NCBI RefSeq assembly: GCF_002294995.1
Contig: NZ_NSGF01000004.1
Coordinates: 186,001 to 250,000 of the forward strand
Reading direction: 5' to 3'
Length of the DNA: 64,000 nt
Source: Mesorhizobium sp. WSM3860
Lineage (GTDB): Bacteria; Pseudomonadota; Alphaproteobacteria; Rhizobiales; Rhizobiaceae
Part shown: positions 61,607-64,000 of the stretch, piece by piece
Numbering within the stretch: position 1 is the stretch's first letter
Layout: each line of letters opens with the position of its first letter
The notes under the pieces: generated by a model
Seen by the model: only the letters and a program-made list of their open reading frames with translations
Told to the model about the DNA's origin: nothing
Databases searched by the model: none
Made by a program: the position numbers and the translations under genes

Positions 61607-63925
61607 ATGGCATCAGACATCAAGCGCATCGCAGCAATCATCGCGGCCGAGATCGGCTCGCGGCCGGAGCAGGCGGCAGCCGCAATCGGGCTGCTGGACG
61701 AGGGCGCAACGGTGCCTTTCGTGGCGCGCTATCGCAAGGAGGTCACCGGCGGCCTCGACGACACGCAGCTGCGCGACCTTTCCGAGCGGCTTGCCTATCT
61801 GCGCGAGCTCGATGCGCGCCGCGACACCATCCTCGGTTCTATCCGCGAGCAGGGCAAGCTGACCGAGGACCTCGAGGCCAAAATCGCGGTGGCGACCACC
61901 AAGGCCGAGCTCGAAGACATCTACCTGCCGTACAAGCCGAAGCGCCGCACCAAGGCCGAGATCGCCAGAGAACGTGGACTGGGGCCGCTGGCCGAGGCGA
62001 TCCTCGCCGACCGTTCGGCGGTGCCTGCCGAACTCGCGCTAGCCTATCTCACCGACGAGGTTCCCGAAGCCAAGGCGGCGCTCGAAGGCGCGCGCGACAT
62101 CCTGTCCGAGCAGTTCGCCGAGAACGCCGAGCTGGTTGGCAGGCTGCGCGCCTATATGAAGGAACGCGCTTTCCTGCGCGCCCGCGTCGTCGACGGCAAG
62201 CAGGAGGCGGGCGCGAAATTCTCCGACTATTTCGACCATGTCGAGCGCTGGGCGAACGTGCCCAGCCATCGCGCCTTGGCCATGCTGCGTGGCCGAAACG
62301 AGGAAGTGCTGTCGCTCGACATCGAGGTCGATGCCGACGAGGCCCTGCCGGTGAAGCCGGTCGAGCGGATGATCGCCAACGCCTATGCGATTGGCAGCAC
62401 CATGCCGGGCGACCGTTGGCTGATGGAGGTCGCCGGCTGGACCTGGCGGATAAAACTATCGCTCCATCTGACGCTTGATTTGATGCGCGACCTGCGCGAG
62501 CGGGCCGAGGACGAGGCCATCCATGTCTTTGCCCGCAACCTCAAGGACCTGCTGCTCGCCGCGCCCGCCGGCTCGCGGCCCACGATGGGTCTCGATCCCG
62601 GCATCCGCACCGGCGTCAAGGTGGCTGTGGTCGACGGCACCGGCAAGCTGGTGGCGACGACGACCGTCTATCCGTTTCCGCCGAAGAACGATGTGCGCGG
62701 CACGCAGGCGGAACTTGCCAGGCTCATTCGCTTCCACAAGGTGGAGCTGATCTCGATCGGCAACGGCACCGGCAGCCGCGAGACCGAGAAGCTGGTGGCC
62801 GACATGCTCGCCGGCCTGCCGTCGGACGGCGGGCCGAAGCCCATCAAGGTGATCGTCAGCGAGGCCGGCGCGTCGGTCTATTCGGCCTCGGCGACGGCGG
62901 CCGCCGAGTTTCCCGACCTCGACGTGTCGCTGCGCGGCGCTGTGTCGATCGCGAGACGCCTGCAGGACCCACTGGCCGAACTGGTCAAGATCGAGCCGAA
63001 GTCGATCGGCGTCGGCCAATACCAGCATGATGTCGACCAATACCGGCTCGGCCGCTCGTTGGAGGCGGTGGTGGAGGATGCGGTCAATGCCGTTGGCGTC
63101 GACCTCAACACAGCATCCGCGCCGCTCTTGGCGCGCGTTTCGGGACTGGGGCCATCGCTTGCCGAAGCGATCGTCGCGCATCGTGACGCCGGCGGTCCCT
63201 TCGCCACCCGTCGCGACCTGTTGAAGGTGGCGCGCCTCGGGCCGCGCGCGTTCGAGCAGTGCGCCGGCTTCCTGCGCATCCCGAATGGTTCCGAGCCACT
63301 CGATGCTTCTGCGGTGCACCCGGAAGCCTATGGCGTGGCAAAGAAGATCGTCGCCGCCTGCGGGCGCGACGTGCGCTCGCTAATGGGCGACAGTGCCGCG
63401 CTCAAGGCGCTCGATCCGCGCGTCTTCGTCGACGAGCGCTTCGGCCTGCCGACGGTACGCGACATCCTCGCCGAGCTGGAAAAGCCTGGACGCGACCCGC
63501 GCCCCGGCTTCAAGACGGCGACCTTTGCCGAAGGCGTCGACGACATCAAGGACCTGAAGCCCGGCATGCTGCTCGAAGGCACCGTCACCAATGTCGCCGC
63601 CTTCGGCGCCTTCGTGGACATCGGCGTGCACCAGGACGGGCTGGTGCATGTCTCGCAACTGGCCGACCGCTTCATCAAGGACGCGCATGAGGTGGTGAAG
63701 GCCGGCGATGTCGTGAAAGTGCGGGTCGTCGACGTCGATATCAAGCGCAACCGTATCGGCCTGTCTATGCGCAAGGACGGCGATGGCGGCGCCTCGCGCG
63801 GCGGCCAGCGTGACAGCGGCGGCGGCAAGCCCGTGCCGCGTTCGCCGGCGCCGCAACGCCAGCCCGAACGGCCGGCGCAGGGTGCTTTCGGTGCGGCGCT
63901 CGCTGAGGCGATGAAACGGAAATAG
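61607..63925 (+). CDS. tex: RNA-binding transcription accessory protein Tex
   Basis: A 772-residue protein of the standard Tex plan: N-terminal helical domain ([26 protein letters not shown]), YqgF-like RNase H fold ([22 protein letters not shown]), helix-hairpin-helix pair ([28 protein letters not shown]) and C-terminal S1 domain ([33 protein letters not shown]), then a low-complexity tail. Tex is a conserved factor affecting transcription and stress resistance. ATG 61607 gives the full family start. Confidence 0.97.
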   Translation: MASDIKRIAAIIAAEIGSRPEQAAAAIGLLDEGATVPFVARYRKEVTGGLDDTQLRDLSERLAYLRELDARRDTILGSIREQGKLTEDLEAKIAVATTKAELEDIYLPYKPKRRTKAEIARERGLGPLAEAILADRSAVPAELALAYLTDEVPEAKAALEGARDILSEQFAENAELVGRLRAYMKERAFLRARVVDGKQEAGAKFSDYFDHVERWANVPSHRALAMLRGRNEEVLSLDIEVDADEALPVKPVERMIANAYAIGSTMPGDRWLMEVAGWTWRIKLSLHLTLDLMRDLRERAEDEAIHVFARNLKDLLLAAPAGSRPTMGLDPGIRTGVKVAVVDGTGKLVATTTVYPFPPKNDVRGTQAELARLIRFHKVELISIGNGTGSRETEKLVADMLAGLPSDGGPKPIKVIVSEAGASVYSASATAAAEFPDLDVSLRGAVSIARRLQDPLAELVKIEPKSIGVGQYQHDVDQYRLGRSLEAVVEDAVNAVGVDLNTASAPLLARVSGLGPSLAEAIVAHRDAGGPFATRRDLLKVARLGPRAFEQCAGFLRIPNGSEPLDASAVHPEAYGVAKKIVAACGRDVRSLMGDSAALKALDPRVFVDERFGLPTVRDILAELEKPGRDPRPGFKTATFAEGVDDIKDLKPGMLLEGTVTNVAAFGAFVDIGVHQDGLVHVSQLADRFIKDAHEVVKAGDVVKVRVVDVDIKRNRIGLSMRKDGDGGASRGGQRDSGGGKPVPRSPAPQRQPERPAQGAFGAALAEAMKRK

Positions 63926-64000
63926 CTACCACGCCAGAACAGCCGGCTCCTTCTCAACCTGGCCCCGCAGCCAGTCGCGAAAACTGACAACCGGCGGATG
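63926..64000 (-). CDS. C-terminal end of a LysR-type regulator (partial, runs off the window)
   Basis: Read on the minus strand the last 25 codons end in TAG at 63926-63928, directly after the tex stop. The translation contains SFRDWLRGQVEKE, the usual last helix of LysR-type regulators (FRDWL). The gene converges on tex. Only the C-terminus is visible, so the family call is tentative. Confidence 0.55.
   Translation of the reverse strand, partial: HPPVVSFRDWLRGQVEKEPAVLAW

Noticed and set aside
1-64000. CRISPR arrays, insertion sequences, prophage, tRNA or rRNA genes
   Set aside because: I saw no regular repeats, transposase or integrase frames, cloverleaf sequences or rRNA-like stretches anywhere in the window.

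Overview
The window is GC-rich DNA from a member of the Rhizobiales, most likely Mesorhizobium or a close Phyllobacteriaceae relative. The assignment rests on a set of flagellar genes found together only in this group: VisN/VisR and Rem (FtcR) regulators, MotC and MotE, FlbT and FlaF, and short rhizobial-type flagellins. I see no rRNA, tRNA, insertion sequence, integrase or CRISPR array.

Layout. 1-4045: a periplasmic transglutaminase-like cysteine proteinase gene, then a minus-strand flhA-fliR-fliJ-like group. 4046-19399: about 15 kb of non-flagellar genes: ABM monooxygenase, MarR/NAD-epimerase pair, ClC channel with CBS domains, a molybdopterin-fold periplasmic protein with a GGDEF-EAL protein, a PuuR-like regulator with a polyamine-type ABC importer, a PuuB-like FAD oxidoreductase and cupin, a GNAT gene and an MFS exporter. 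19400-50145: the main flagellar locus. On the minus strand it holds rem-flgE-flgK-flgL-flaF-flbT-flgD-fliQ, fliF-fliH-like-motB-motC-fliK-lytic transglycosylase, two flagellin genes, and a long unit from a DUF1217 gene through flgF-fliI-flgB-flgC-fliE-flgG-flgA-flgI-motE-flgH-fliL to fliP. On the plus strand it holds motA-fliM-fliN-fliG-flhB plus a small unknown gene. 50175-51652: visN-visR, the master regulators. 52083-61485: a second polyamine locus with an acetylpolyamine aminohydrolase, a YtcJ-like amidohydrolase, a complete PotABCD-type importer and two tandem serine hydrolases. 61607-63925: tex. 63926-64000: the C-terminal end of a LysR-type regulator.

How it works together. By the Sinorhizobium precedent VisN/VisR activate rem, and Rem activates later flagellar genes. 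By eye I find a bipartite element (CRCRCAAG, nine bases, then an AT-richer YTA-beginning octamer) 24-44 bases upstream of the first gene of six flagellar transcription units, including two back-to-back copies between motA and the DUF1217 gene. It is the strongest unexplained signal here. Both flagellin genes also have stem-loops in their 5' leaders, possible targets for the FlbT encoded nearby. The 15-kb block separates fliQ from flhA, which as I recall are adjacent in Sinorhizobium; flhA carries its own copy of the element and the fliQ operon ends in tandem stem-loops. The two polyamine-type import and breakdown loci lie on either side of the main flagellar genes and look like independent catabolic modules.
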